This document shows, in pieces, positions 51,984 through 64,000 of a stretch of DNA of 64,000 nt (position 1 is its first letter; every line of letters begins with the position of its first letter). The position numbers were made by a program, and so were the translations under genes. The notes under the pieces were generated by a model. The model made no database searches and was not told the origin of the DNA. It saw nothing but the letters and a program-made list of their open reading frames with translations. The stretch spans positions 372,001-436,000 of the forward strand of contig JANCRA010000172.1 in the NCBI GenBank assembly GCA_024362935.1, read 5' to 3'. The DNA is from Setophaga petechia. Its lineage: Eukaryota; Chordata; Aves; Passeriformes; Parulidae.

Positions 51984-54900
51984 TTAGACTGCTAAAATTT
52001 GTGCTACAGTTTAACATGGAAGCCATCCATTATCCCTAATTTATCTGTATTACTGACCGCCAATCACACACAAGTATTTTGCATGTGTCTAGTCTTTCTT
52101 CATGAACAGTACAAGGTTGAAGTATTGAACCCCAATGCTATGTAATCTTGAGATTAGGAACTCTGAGAAGAATGACAAGAATGTATTTTGATAGGACGAA
52201 TTAAAAAAAGGGTAAGAAGCAAGATGGCATATCAATGTCAGCGATTTCAAAGCAAGGTTAACTTGGCAGTTCCTTGCATGAAGCATATTACAGAATTTTC
52301 TTTCTAAGGGTTTTGTGGAAAGACCAATAACATACTGCATATAATGTTGCTACACAGCTAAGGAGTTACCCACCTGGGATCCTTATTTACTTGCTGATTA
52401 GAATTCTAAAACAGCAGAAAGTTTATGGGGTAAGAAATAAGTAGGCACATTATCATCTGTAACATTATGCCAGATCAATTTATTTTTCTTGAACACCTTA
52501 CTAAACAGTATTATAAACAATGATTGATTTTATTCACTACTTATTATTACACAAAAGAAAATAACAAATGAAGAACACTGCTGGTTTCTAAACTTGTGGG
52601 GATGGAAAAATTATTATCTTCAATTAATGGATAAAATGTGACTTCAGTGAATCTTTTACTGTCTTGATGTTGCTTGATGTTCCTAGGTTATTTCACTAGG
52701 TAATTTGTGTATTATGCTTGAGATATTATTTGTTGAGATTCTCCACTTCAATACTGTCAGTAAAATGAAAATTATTCTAAAAAGTGTCAAAAGAGAAAAA
52801 ACCATAAATATGGAAGCAACATAATAAAATATCAAGACTTGAAATAAACAGAAGTGTGCAAGGAAAGCACATGTAAGATAGGGTTGAGCCTTCAGGCCAA
52901 TTTATGTTTAAATTAGAATCAAGTAAATATTAAAATAATTTACAGAGGACATCTGGGCACTGGATTGCATGAGAAAATTTGTTCTCCATTTCTTGTATTC
53001 AACATGAACACCATTGCTGTTCCTAAATTGCTTCTGAAGATTGGCTTTTGTATTGTAATGGAATTGTTGTGCAAATGTGGCTTACTACATAAAATTAGAG
53101 TTGTTATACTTCCCCTTTTATGCTTTTATGCTAATCTATAAGAAGTTTATTATGTGCCCATGAGACATAGAAGATCCTGCCCACTTATGTCCCACACTCT
53201 GTTCAGGGATGGAGATTTGTTCTTATCCTTATCAGTAAAGCAAACAAACAAACACACATATACAAAAAACAAAACAAAATTTTGGTTGGTTCTTTCTGCC
53301 TGTTCTTATAGAAGATGACATCAGCTGAAAACAGCAGTTTAAAAAAATTCCAAATTCTAAGATGCTTAAAATGCAAAAGAAAATCTTGATATTCAGAAAG
53401 GTCTGAACTGTTCTTTAAATCTTATTACTCAATATGATGAAGTATTTTATCAAGACGTATATAAATAGAACCTGATGGATCTTGTCAGACCGAGCTATTA
53501 GAGTTTTAGTAGAAAGGAAAAAAGAAAACTGGTGGACATTTCCACCTTTTCTGCTTGTGATGAAAACTAGTATGTTTTGTGTATTTAAAATTAAGATTAC
53601 AAGAAAATCAGTTCATCTGTACGAACTTGTTTCTTGGTATATGAAAAAATCCCATTGAAAATGACAGTTTAGTGGTGAATTACAGCTATTTTAGTGTGAC
53701 TACTAAGCAGTCTTATTCTGTTTATCTGTGTAAAATATTTTTATAACTTATCAAAAATTTTATTTTCCCTTCTCTTGTTCATTTATCAACAGAAATAGCA
53801 GATAGTCAAACTTAAAATCTGTGTCCACTGGCTGAACTTGAGAAAATTGTGTTCTCTTTTTGTAGGAAAAAAAATCACCTATATATGCTCCTGCTGTAGA
53901 TTTGCAATTTGGGTTTTATCCATGCATAAAAAAATTTCCTTGCACAAAAAGAAGGAAATCAAGACAGAATGTCCTTAGAGAAAGTAAAATCCGGCATCTG
54001 TCAACATCAAAAAAGGTGATCCAGCTGTATGTTTTGTGATGATGGGAACAATGGAAACTAATCAAAGATAGGAGCAGTGTTACAATTATACTTTTTATTA
54101 ATTGATATATCGCCATGTTTGAAATCTGATACTGATCTCTTTAAGTTTCTTGTTGAGAAAAAAAATAGGTATATAATCGCTTTTGTCTGTACTAACATGA
54201 AACAGCAATACCTTTAAACTTCAATTCATCAAGAGAGACACAGTTGACAAAAACTTTTTATTTTGTCAGAATCAGGAGTGGCAGCAAAAGGTCGTAATGA
54301 ATTTACCTGTTTACAAAATGCTAAGTGAGGGGTTTTTTGGAAAACTGCCTTAAAGACAATTCTGTTTTAAATGTGGCTTGGAAAGTTGTCACCTGAAGAT
54401 CACCTGAATGCAGCGACGTGACTTTTCAAAAAAGCCCACCAAATCTAAACCTGAATCACAAACAGTTTAACTCCCCCATCCCCCATCCTCCTTCCCTCCA
54501 ACTTTGCTGCGGCTGTCTAAAGAGGCCCAGAGAGATAAATCAAAATCTGAACTGTAACCTTACACTTATATACTTGTTATGTGACTTTTTAACGGTCTGG
54601 TTTTGCTAGAAATTGGATTGCTTTTAAACTAATGTTTTCTGGCGGGCAAAAGTGAGTGAAATCACAAAGCCTGGAGGAACACTAATTACTTGTTTTAATT
54701 AGCAACGACTTTCACTAGAGTATAATCTCCCTACAGGCCACTTTTTGGTAGGTGTGGAAAATCTAAAAAAAAAAAAAGGTACATAGAAACAATCCAAAAA
54801 CCAATAATCTCTTATTTATTCCTAAATGACAGCTGTGCTCTTATTCCACTGTAGGCACAGGCTTTAGAGGGAGCTACTCACTCCAGGGGGAGTGGGGCCT

Positions 54901-56582
54901 GTAGCACTGGCTGCTTCACTTGGAGACCTTTGGCAATCAGCTGCACAAAGCAGTCCCTTATTTTATGCAGCTACATCATAAAAGTGCTCCTTTTGTTACA
55001 TTTCCTCCCTTTAAAAGGACTTAATCCCCTTTTCAGTTCAGCCTGTAGTGAATTCCTCAGGGACATCTCACTTGTCACAAGAACTGCAATGGCCCACTTG
55101 GCAAATCTTTCAGCCTTTTTTGAATTCCTTGTTTTTTTATTTTCGACATTAAATCACACTTTTCATTCCCCTCAACATAGGCCAACTCCCTAAATGATGA
55201 CAGAGAGATAGAAATTTCTACACTATCCCCTATGTCACAATTTTGTTGCTGAGAAGCAGCTTTCAAGTCCAGAAATCAAGCACAGTTTTCAGCAGGTGGA
55301 CACACTGAAAGTCATGGGCTGAGAAATGGGCAGCCTACAGGAAACTTGGCTTGCCGCAGCAAATTAAGTTGTCCATGAAACCTTTTCATTTACAGTGAAC
55401 TGAATTTATAGCTGGTTTTAACATCTGGAAGAGCTGGAATACAGGTGCTCATTGTGGAGGGTACCTGGATTTATTTGGCTGGATGATCAACACAGATGAT
55501 TATTTTTTGTCAATAAGTGACAAAAATTTCAAGGCTGAAGAAAAGAAAAAGTACTGCTGTTTTGATTATTGCTAAAAAAAAGAGTTAGAAAAAAATACTA
55601 ATCTTAGTTAAATGTTGTTTGGAGTCATAAGGACATGGTAAAGCCCATGGAAAATGTAAAAATGTGTTGAATTGTAGAAGATATATTCATATATAACCTG
55701 ATATATATAATCATATAGAACCAGATATAATGATTCCTTTAATCTCATACATTAGGGAAAAAATGGCTTTTAAGAAGAAAAAAGAGAATGTTCTCAACAT
55801 TTGTGTTACTTTACATTGAGCTGACTAAGCTTCTTGAAACAACAGGATTTTAGCACTTTACTAAAATTTCAGGTTTTACTAAATTCTAGAGCTATGCCAA
55901 CTTTTGTCCTTTGTCTGGAGAAGATACGTTTGATGTTTTCATCTGCCATTTATTTTTCTTTCTTAAGTGCAAAAACAACGAGGAACAAAAGGAGCAATAT
56001 TTCTTAATTATATATTATTATTTATATGGTAACCCTTTTTAGCTGGAATTTGAGAAGGACAACATAGAAACATACTCTCTAATGACAAAGATACTTTTAT
56101 GTTTATTTATAAACATATATGTACACATACATGTATACTTTTGAGACATTGTGGAAATCAGTCTATAATATCAAAGTTGTTGAGATGAATGTCTCTATCA
56201 GTGGAGTAAACAGCACAGGAAGAATATACTACCAGAAATGCAGGTTACAGAAGCTGGAGTGAGAGCTGCCACCTCCTGATCAAAGTATTCATCTTTTGGT
56301 CTTAATTAATCTGATGCAATGATACTGGGTGGGAGGAGGGCAGGGGTTGGGGTGGAGGAAAGAAGGCATTTTTACCTACTGCTTTTTATTTGTTTTGTAT
56401 TCCACTTTAGAAAGTGGCAAGCTGGTATTATAACATCTTTATGTGAAAGTGTTTTACAGCTCTATCCTTTTGTTACAATCTGTCATGTATAGGCAGGATT
56501 GCCACATTTTGTAATATGCTCCAAAACACACTTTGTGGTGCACTTCAGGCATGAAAGCAAATAACTGCTTTTGTTAAAATAG
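51984..56582. other. AT-rich non-coding DNA, no gene seen
   Basis: No gene was seen. The block at about 54410-54740 is more mixed in composition and carries homeodomain-type TAAT cores around 54683-54705 (ACTAATTACTTGTTTTAATTAG). It could be a conserved non-coding element, but that cannot be judged from one sequence. Confidence 0.65.
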
Positions 56583-56700
56583 CAAAACAAAACAAAACAA
56601 AAACCAAACAAAACAAAACAAAAAAAAACACAAAAAAACCCACAAAACCCCCCAAATGAACAAAAAATGCCCCACAAAAGACCCCACAAAAACTCCCCAT
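56583..56700 (+). repeat. A-rich (CAAAA)n-like simple repeat
   Basis: CAAAA units dominate from 56583 to about 56620, then A runs and CACAAAA/CCCCA-type units continue to about 56700. The reverse strand reads as TTTTG repeats and gives a Phe/Cys/Gly-rich open frame (56483-56752) that is a composition artefact. Confidence 0.85.
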
Positions 56701-57054
56701 GTCTAGAAGCAAAAAACCTTACAAGATTGCACAGGCAGGAAATAAAAATCACAACAGCAAAAAAAACAAAAGCACCAAGGAAAAGCTCTGGACATTATCA
56801 CACAATGGATTCTAATTTGTGCTGGTTTTGCCTAAGAAGGAAAAGTGTAATTCTTTAACCTTAATAGATAACATTTTTACTATCTGGGGAAAAAGAGGAG
56901 GGATACAACTTGAAAATATTCGCTGAACGTATTAAAGCAGCATTCTTGTCATGGTGGATGCGCGTGACCAACCTGCATCCACAGTGAGAGATGGGAGACC
57001 CAGTTTTGGGTAATTACACAAGGAAAATTACAAACTGTATTTAATAATAGTAGT
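56701..57054. other. A-rich spacer with a small GC hairpin
   Basis: Mostly A-rich sequence. GTGGATGC at 56954-56961 and GCATCCAC at 56975-56982 form a perfect 8-bp inverted repeat with a 13-nt loop. No gene was seen. Confidence 0.65.
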
Positions 57055-57170
57055 CATCATCATCATCATCATCACAACAGCAACAACAATAACAATAATA
57101 ATGATAACAGTAATACCAACAGCTACCACTCCTATTACTACAATAACAACAACAACAGCAACATTAATAA
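57055..57170 (+). repeat. Compound trinucleotide repeat (CAT)n then (AAC/AAT)n
   Basis: About 20 bases of perfect CAT repeat (57055-57074) are followed by degenerate AAC, AAT and ATG triplets. A second AAC/CAA cluster follows at about 57140-57160. Confidence 0.85.
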
Positions 57171-60100
57171 TCTGATTTCTTTGCCCCCCTCCTCAGGATG
57201 GTTTTTGGCTGGATTTGGTAGTGTTTTTTACCACAGTAGACATCTGCTGGATTTCATTTTCTCTTTCTCTGCCTCCCTGAGCTGGCTCCAGCGAGCTGGT
57301 TGTCTGGAAGACTGAGACTGAAGGAAGGAGATATTTGAAAGAAAAAAGTAAATATTACCAACAAAGACTATAATTGAAAGGGGCTTCGTGAACAAGGGTG
57401 TTGTCGGAAAGCAAAATAGGCGAGGGTGGGGCTGCCTGGGGCTCTTTGTCTGCGTGCACACTGAAGCTGCCTGTTGTGCTGCATTGTACTAGGCAGGAAT
57501 TTACCGTCTCACAAGCAGGCAAATAGCTACCTCTACAAACAAATCGAATTATAAAGCTTAAATATTTATGGCTATTTATGACTCCATTTTAACTTTTATT
57601 GGCCACTTCTACTTTCAAGCCCTAGGAATTTTGGGAGTCTATATATATATATTTTAAATGCATGTGTTATACTAATTGCTCGTTAGTCTACAGAGCACCA
57701 TTCCTGAATCTGCATGCTCTACCACCCAGAAATGACAGAGGGAAAATAGCAGTATAACAGTTATTTGCTGTATTTTCAACAGAGCAATAATTTAGAACTA
57801 CAGTTTCAGATTCCTTACCTGGATGGTTAGAAATATTTTTGTGGGTTTTTTCATTTAAATTTCCTACAAAACTGTTTTTTATCATAAATTTGGTGCCACT
57901 TGATATGAATAGAACAGAAACAGGGAAAATACAAGTGGAGAAGAGAAGCAATGTTTTAGAGGGTAGACAGTTACTGCTAGTTAGTTTCTTGAAACTGTTT
58001 GAAGCAGTTTGTGCAAAGATATATATGTTGAAGCATCTCATCACTAAATGTTAAAGCTTGGAAATATTATCAGGGACAGCTTTCATTACATCACTTTTAA
58101 TCTAATCTATATATTTGTGAGATCTAAACAGAAATTTCAATTCAGCATACGCACGTATACATTTTCATTGATTGCACAAGCTTAAGTGACTTTATATTTT
58201 GAAGCTATAGCAAGCGTATCAATTTAAAAAAAGTCAATGAGGATTTAATGCAATAGTTAAAAAAATCACATGCTAAAAAATCCCTCAGAAAGCCTTGATT
58301 ACTTTTTAAAATGTCATGATGTTTTCTTCTGCCAAGGTGTAGTTTTCTGACTATGGTGAAGACAATGACAATAATTTTGTTAATACATATTCTCTTTTAC
58401 CATAATACCCTCATAACTCGGGGAAATCTCAAAAATAGATCTTAAGAAAATAATAGATGAGTTAAAAGGATGTGGGGAAGTTTTCACTTTGTGGAAGGCA
58501 TCGCTTTTGGACATTTCTTTTTGCTTGTACCTTTTTTAAGGATAGAAAGATCCCAAGTGCCATATGTCAATAAATCCTCTCTCTCTCCTCTCTGTACAGC
58601 AGCTACACTTCAAGAAAGGTTGTGATAACTACCCTGCAAGATCAGCATAAGTTCTGCAGCTGTAAGCAAAATTGCTCAGTGTGGAGCGTACAGAGATGTG
58701 GATTTGCTGCAAAAGTACTAAGTTAAACACATTCTTTTCTGTGATGCAGTGTACTCACATGGTAATAAACGTGAAGGGTCAGTCTCTAAAGCATCCTGGA
58801 AACTGGTAACTCTTGAGTATGTGTAAAATGGTATTTTTGACATGAGAAAAGAAACTGCTTTTTTCATAAGTTTAATAGAAAAGTGCTAATGAACACTTTC
58901 TGTCCTTCTACATAAGCATTTTACATCTACATCCAGTAATGTCTTTTTTCCGCCTCAGATAGTTGTCAGGAAAATAAAATGACCTCTTGATATACATTCC
59001 ACAGTGATGTATTTAAATATTTCTCACTTACTATTTATCAATGTTGGAAACTTTCAGAACAATTATAATTTTAACTTTCTGTTGACCTTTTCTCTTTCCC
59101 TTTCTTAAATTACTAAATAGGGGCTGCAGGAAGCATAGCACCAATACATGGTAACAAAAAGAAGACACCACATACATACTTGTCAGTAACTAAACACTGA
59201 ATAAGGCTATATGAAACATTTGTGTAAAAATGCATGTGATTTTACTAGTTTGAAGATTACTATCACATAGTACTCCATTTTAAATGGAGGAATAACACAA
59301 ATGAAGAGTTTACCAAAATTTTTTTCATAAAATGTGTTCATGTTATACCAAATTTGATGTCCTTAAAGTTAGGTAAAGCTATAGGCAGAGGAATTTACCA
59401 TGTGAAAGCTATAGTTTCTGCGATGTCTGAAATTAGAGAACATGTAGATAATGCTTCATCATGTACTTAAAATCTAGAAAGGCCTACCATCTTTTTAATA
59501 GTGTCTGAAGTATAATTTATTACCTTCTGTATGAATTTCAGAATTTTCTTGAGGATTGTATTTCCTCAAACAACAATAAAATAATAATCCTCCATATGAA
59601 GGTTTGTACCATCTCTTAGCTGCCTAAGTTCCTTTCTTGTTACTATAAGGATCTGGAAAATCCAGAGACTAGGAATAGCTAAACTATTTCAGAGAGAGCT
59701 GGATCCAATACTTATCAATCATTGGGACAGACTTTAATTATAAAGTGTTTAAATAAAGTTAGTTGCTGACCAAATCTGTCGTAATGACTGATAGGAATTG
59801 TGGTCCACTCACTTACAGACAGCTATTGGAGTCATCAGGACTCTGGAGGCTACTGCCTTGCAAGAGCATAAAATAGAATTCAGGTTGTGAAAGGTAATAT
59901 CCTTTAGCTTTTCATCTCTCTAATCTGAGGCCTTTGGGAAGTAAAAATTGCATATTTCATTTATGGTGACCCTGAGAAATGATCACCTTACAATTCTCTC
60001 ATGACCTTCAGGCAGTACAAGCATCCTATGTATTTGACTTTTTATTCTGAAGGGAAAACAAGAAGATATAACTAACCAAAAGATTCACAAGCTGGCAGCT

Positions 60101-63100
60101 GGCAGATCTTTATACAAAATTTGGAAACATTGAGGGTGCCAAGAACCACAGATTCTACCCTTCACACTCTAAGCATTGAGAAAACCCTCATCACCATGAG
60201 AAAATTCTTATCACTGTGAGGAAGCATGAAGCACACATAAAGTACATATTTTTGGGAACACGAGGTCCTGAGCTTGGAGGAGGAAGAAACCTTTTCTGCT
60301 GCAGGTAATTATTCTGTGACTTTGCAAGGAGAAGACAAATTTTCCCATTAGCAATGGAACAAATTGAATATAGTTTCTTGAGGAGTTTGATAGAGTTTTT
60401 TACTACCATAATTACCAGTGCACCCCTCCTATTCCCATATTGAGATGATGACTTTAGGAACTGAATCTCACCTACCATTGATCCGTTTGGCAACAAGAAC
60501 ATCTTGGTGGGTTTTATGCAATGGAAGCACTGATCCTGCATTGAGAGTCTGAGAGCACTGTTTATTGATAGTCTTGTAACACAGAAATAAGCTGGGTCTG
60601 CCTTTTGTACCCAGTCACTAATTTTCAGGAAACTTACAGGAACCGAGTTATTTTTTTAATATTTTTTTCTGAAATTTCTCTGAAACAGGACATTTGGTCC
60701 AAAATTACTAAAGGGGAACTACCAGCCACACAGCCTTATTTTCCTGAAAAAGAGACTATGTCTTCAAATACCAGCTACTGTTGCTGTAATTATTTTCTCA
60801 CACGCATAAAACATGTCAGTTAGTGACCTTCACAAAGTTCAGCTAAGTGACTTGGATAAGGCATAGTAAAACAGGTTCTCCAGTGTCTAGTAAGAAAATT
60901 AATTCTCTCAATCTGCATGATTACCTGTTGAATGGTGCTTCAAGCATATCTGCAGAACATAGCTTCTTCCTATTAAATATAGCAGAGGGTTTTTTGACTT
61001 GTTATCTTGGAAATAGAGACTTGTCTTTTACCTTTTCTCACCCACCTACTTCACTTATGAGCAATATTAAACCCATTTGCCTGCCTGTCAAACACAAGTT
61101 TACATCTATATTCCTGCACTTATCTGAATCTAGCCCTCATACAATAAATGCTTTCATAGAGCTGATTTGTAAAAAAAAGACCACCTTGCTCTCTCTTCAA
61201 GATTAATATTTGTCATAAGGCTTATATGAGATCAGCCAACTACTCAGGCAGTTCTCTTCAAGGAATAGACAGCTCTTTCCTTTTCTGTAAAACAATTCTC
61301 ATAAAGATCTGAGTGTATTGATCTACATATGCATGTCGAGATTTATTTTTTTTATGTGATTTTGGGCTGCAGGAGTTTTGTGGCTGAAGTTGCTCCTGAC
61401 AGTTTCCTTCTTCTCCCTCTCTTTAAGAACTCAAATATTTGCTGTCATCATGTATCCTGTTTAGGTAGTTTCTTAGGTCTGGTGGTACCTTGTGAATGAG
61501 AATAATACAGATTTCAACTGAAAATACTGTCTTACCATGAGAAGCCCATTTTGTGATTATATGAAGCCTTAATTTCCAGTATATTTGAAAAAAAAAAAAC
61601 AGAACAGAAAATAATATGAGAATGAAAAAAAATTCTTTCTACTTTACCAGAACAACAAAGTTTGTCTGAATCTGGTGATTCTGGAAAATTACTAGTCTTT
61701 GCATATGAAATGGACTGTTCTACAGATATATCTTGCTGCTGGAAGGAACCCCACTGAACCCTCTGAGCAGTGGGAAAAAGATTTAGCTCAGGAGCCTCTA
61801 CAAGCTCTAGTTTAGAAGTGAGTGATAAAAAGAATGAGTCCATTTTAAGAGTGAACTTGAAAATATTCTTCAGAGGTGTAACATTCACATGCCGGAGTAA
61901 ATATCACAAAGCATCTTCTGCTTCTAAAACTCAACTGCTGTCATAATGACCATGTGTTGGCTGTTGGTTTCTAACATTCCCTGACCTATGGCATTTATGA
62001 CAAATTACGCACCAAAGTGCTAGAGACATCTTGTTAAAATGAAGCCTGAGGCCTGCAAGTTCTAACCCCTATTGTCTTTAAAAGCATGGGTTAAATGGGA
62101 ACAAGAAGTAGTTTAGACAGAAAACAGACATGACCATGGTTAAAAGAAAATGAAATCCTAATCCCCTAACCCTTTGACTTTTGCAGCTTGCTGCACAGCA
62201 ATGTGCTTTCAACCATTAAACTACCTTAACCTTCTGAAGAGCCAAATCAGTTCAAACTGTGTGAAAATTTGCACATTACCACACAATCTTTGATTGATTC
62301 CTGTTTGAGAATTTTTTGGAAGACAACCATTTAATGCAATACTTTTAACCAACAAAATATGTTTCACATTCATATTCACTACATGTAATATTTGGTGGCA
62401 TATAAAATCAATGTCAAGGAACACTTTTCAAGGTCACTAGTTAGTCCAAAGTCACTAGTAAAACCCACTGGTGTCAGCTAGATTTAGAGAGAGCTCTACA
62501 GTTTCTTTAGGGCTAATATTTAGAGGAATTTAAAAAATATGCTAATTTTTTAAAACTCTTTCTTTGACGCATTCACCAGCTTGTCCTGTTGTGTTGCTTC
62601 TGGGCTTTTAGTTGAAAGATAGCAGAAGCTCAACTCTTGTTTCAAAATGCTAACTTTCATATCCATCTATACATATACAGATATGGGTAGTCATATGTAA
62701 ATATATATATAAAATTATGAACATTACTAAAAAGAAATATAATCTATATTAAAATGAAAAGGGAAAATTGCAATTTTTATCTAGTCAATGTAAAACTTCT
62801 TCACTTCTAGCAAATGATACAAAAACATACCATAAACCCATCAAAAAACCCCTATATGCTTACATTATATTTATAGCATTATGCTTTAAAAGGTCAAAAG
62901 TAGTAAAATGACACATAAGATGCTTTAAAACAAACACTTATTGAAGTTTCAAAATAAAATTAATATTTATATTTTTTCTCTCATCTAGAATCTTAATTGA
63001 AATAGCATATGTCAGCACATTGAAAAAAAAAAGAAGCACAAAATCAGTATTCCTGTAAGTTTCTGATTAACACATAAAAAAATGTTATGTGGGGCTGGGA

Positions 63101-63231
63101 TATCCACAATTAGATATCTAAAGTCTCCATACAGTGCCACATGCTTTAAAAAACTTTTTTCTACTGTATACCATGATCTTTATATTAGATAATGAGCTGT
63201 GAAAACAAAGCAGATTTTACATGATTTGGTA
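57171..63231. other. AT-rich non-coding DNA, no gene seen
   Basis: About 6 kb without a supportable gene. The first 300 bp (57180-57480) are more GC-rich and non-repetitive than the rest. Open frames are at most about 119 codons and unrecognised. Confidence 0.65.
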
Positions 63232-63303
63232 ATTGGACCATACACCATCCTGTAGTCACGCAACATGATAATGTTATGACTACAGGATGGTGGTTGGTCC
63301 AAT
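63232..63303. other. Near-perfect 72-nt foldback (candidate pre-miRNA-like hairpin)
   Basis: The 35-base arm 63232-63266 pairs with the 33-base arm 63271-63303 around a GATA loop. Pairing runs as 9 bp (ATTGGACCA with TGGTCCAAT), a 2-by-2 mismatch, 16 uninterrupted bp (CACCATCCTGTAGTCA with TGACTACAGGATGGTG), a 3-by-1 bulge, and 5 bp at the loop. Length, single small loop and minor bulges resemble a pre-miRNA, but I do not recognise either arm as a known miRNA. Alternatives are a foldback or MITE-like element, or a local inverted duplication made by replication template switching. No flanking duplication is visible. Either strand could be transcribed. Confidence 0.6.
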
Positions 63304-64000
63304 CTCTGCAACACTTCAGTATTTAAGCAATGATGGCATATATCACCAGAGAATGAGCAGAAAACTCCTGTCACCTAGTTTTGCTGCATAAAGTCTGCTA
63401 AACTTGCATCCCTACAGTCTTCTGTTACCTGCGTTTCTTTCATCTTTCATCTTCAAAAAGGTGGTTTTGTAAATCTGTGATGTTTCTATCAACTTGCAGG
63501 CTGCAGTGATTAACTTTGTCTTAGACTATGCCTAGCCATTGACTTCTTTCATACAGTAGCAGTGACATGAATGAAAACTGCCAAAATGGCTATTGGCAGG
63601 AATAAGAATTTTTTTTTACTCACTTGCCTACCAGAATCAACTGGGATTGTCAACTAATCTGGTAAGGAACAAAAGAAAAAATCACACAAGGAAAAGTTAC
63701 ATGTAAAACAAGAAATCAAAAGAACATTTGGGGTACATCAGACTCACAATTCAGGCAATAGTTTAAGCAACTGTGAAAATCACTCTTTCTGCATTTTTTG
63801 ATTAAAAGTTTTGTTTAAATTTGTTATGCTTTTAATTTATTTCTGTTAGAAAAATATCAGATATGCTCTTCATTTCCATAAAAATCCAGTAACCTTAATT
63901 TTCTGCCACATTGATTTACATGGAAGGAAATTCAGGAACATACAACTTAACTAACACCAAGTAAATTGCTACCTATTGAGGTAACATATCTCCAGAGTAC
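63304..64000. other. AT-rich non-coding DNA, no gene seen
   Basis: Sequence from the hairpin to the end of the window. No feature was recognised. Confidence 0.7.

Noticed and set aside
57055..57170. Possible CRISPR-like or minisatellite array
   Set aside because: The repeats are plain trinucleotides without spacers. No CRISPR array is expected in an animal genome and none was seen.

Overview
The window looks like non-coding DNA from a bird nuclear genome, most likely a songbird. Two observations support this. There are fragments that read as 3' ends of CR1 LINEs, the dominant avian non-LTR retrotransposon. There are also several solo long terminal repeats (LTRs) that I recognise from memory as avian or passerine endogenous-retrovirus families. 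The background is AT-rich, with short homopolymer runs, microsatellites and no dense coding blocks. Family assignments are from memory of avian repeats; no database was searched.

I could not support a single protein-coding gene, tRNA or rRNA. All open frames are short (about 145 codons at most). They fall in AT-rich single-copy DNA, in GC-rich LTRs where both strands are open at once, or in a pentanucleotide repeat whose unit length keeps frames open on both strands. None shows a recognisable domain. The window is therefore either a gene desert or the inside of a very long intron.

Layout: 1-5094 is AT-rich single-copy DNA. About 5095-5530 is a probable degraded LTR. About 8131-8765 is a GC-rich LTR-like block ending in ACCATGACA. 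The stretch 11672-13087 holds a solo LTR with a perfect 6-bp target-site duplication, a minus-strand CR1 tail, and a second solo LTR with a 5-bp target-site duplication. About 22399-23489 is a roughly 1.1-kb GC-rich LTR. A very pure (TTCCC)n array lies at 32358-32603 with a degenerate tail to about 32714. About 33714-34301 is an old ERVL-type solo LTR. About 41712-41762 is a plus-strand CR1 tail. Simple repeats lie at 56583-56700 (CAAAA-type) and 57055-57170 (CAT/AAC-type). The remainder is AT-rich sequence in which I see no gene.

The structure I find most worth testing is a near-perfect 72-nt foldback at 63232-63303. Its arms of 35 and 33 nt pair in blocks of 9, 16 and 5 bp around a 4-nt loop. 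It could be an unannotated pre-miRNA-like hairpin, a small foldback element, or a local inverted duplication. I found no CRISPR array, operon, toxin system or other multi-gene system, and I do not claim one.
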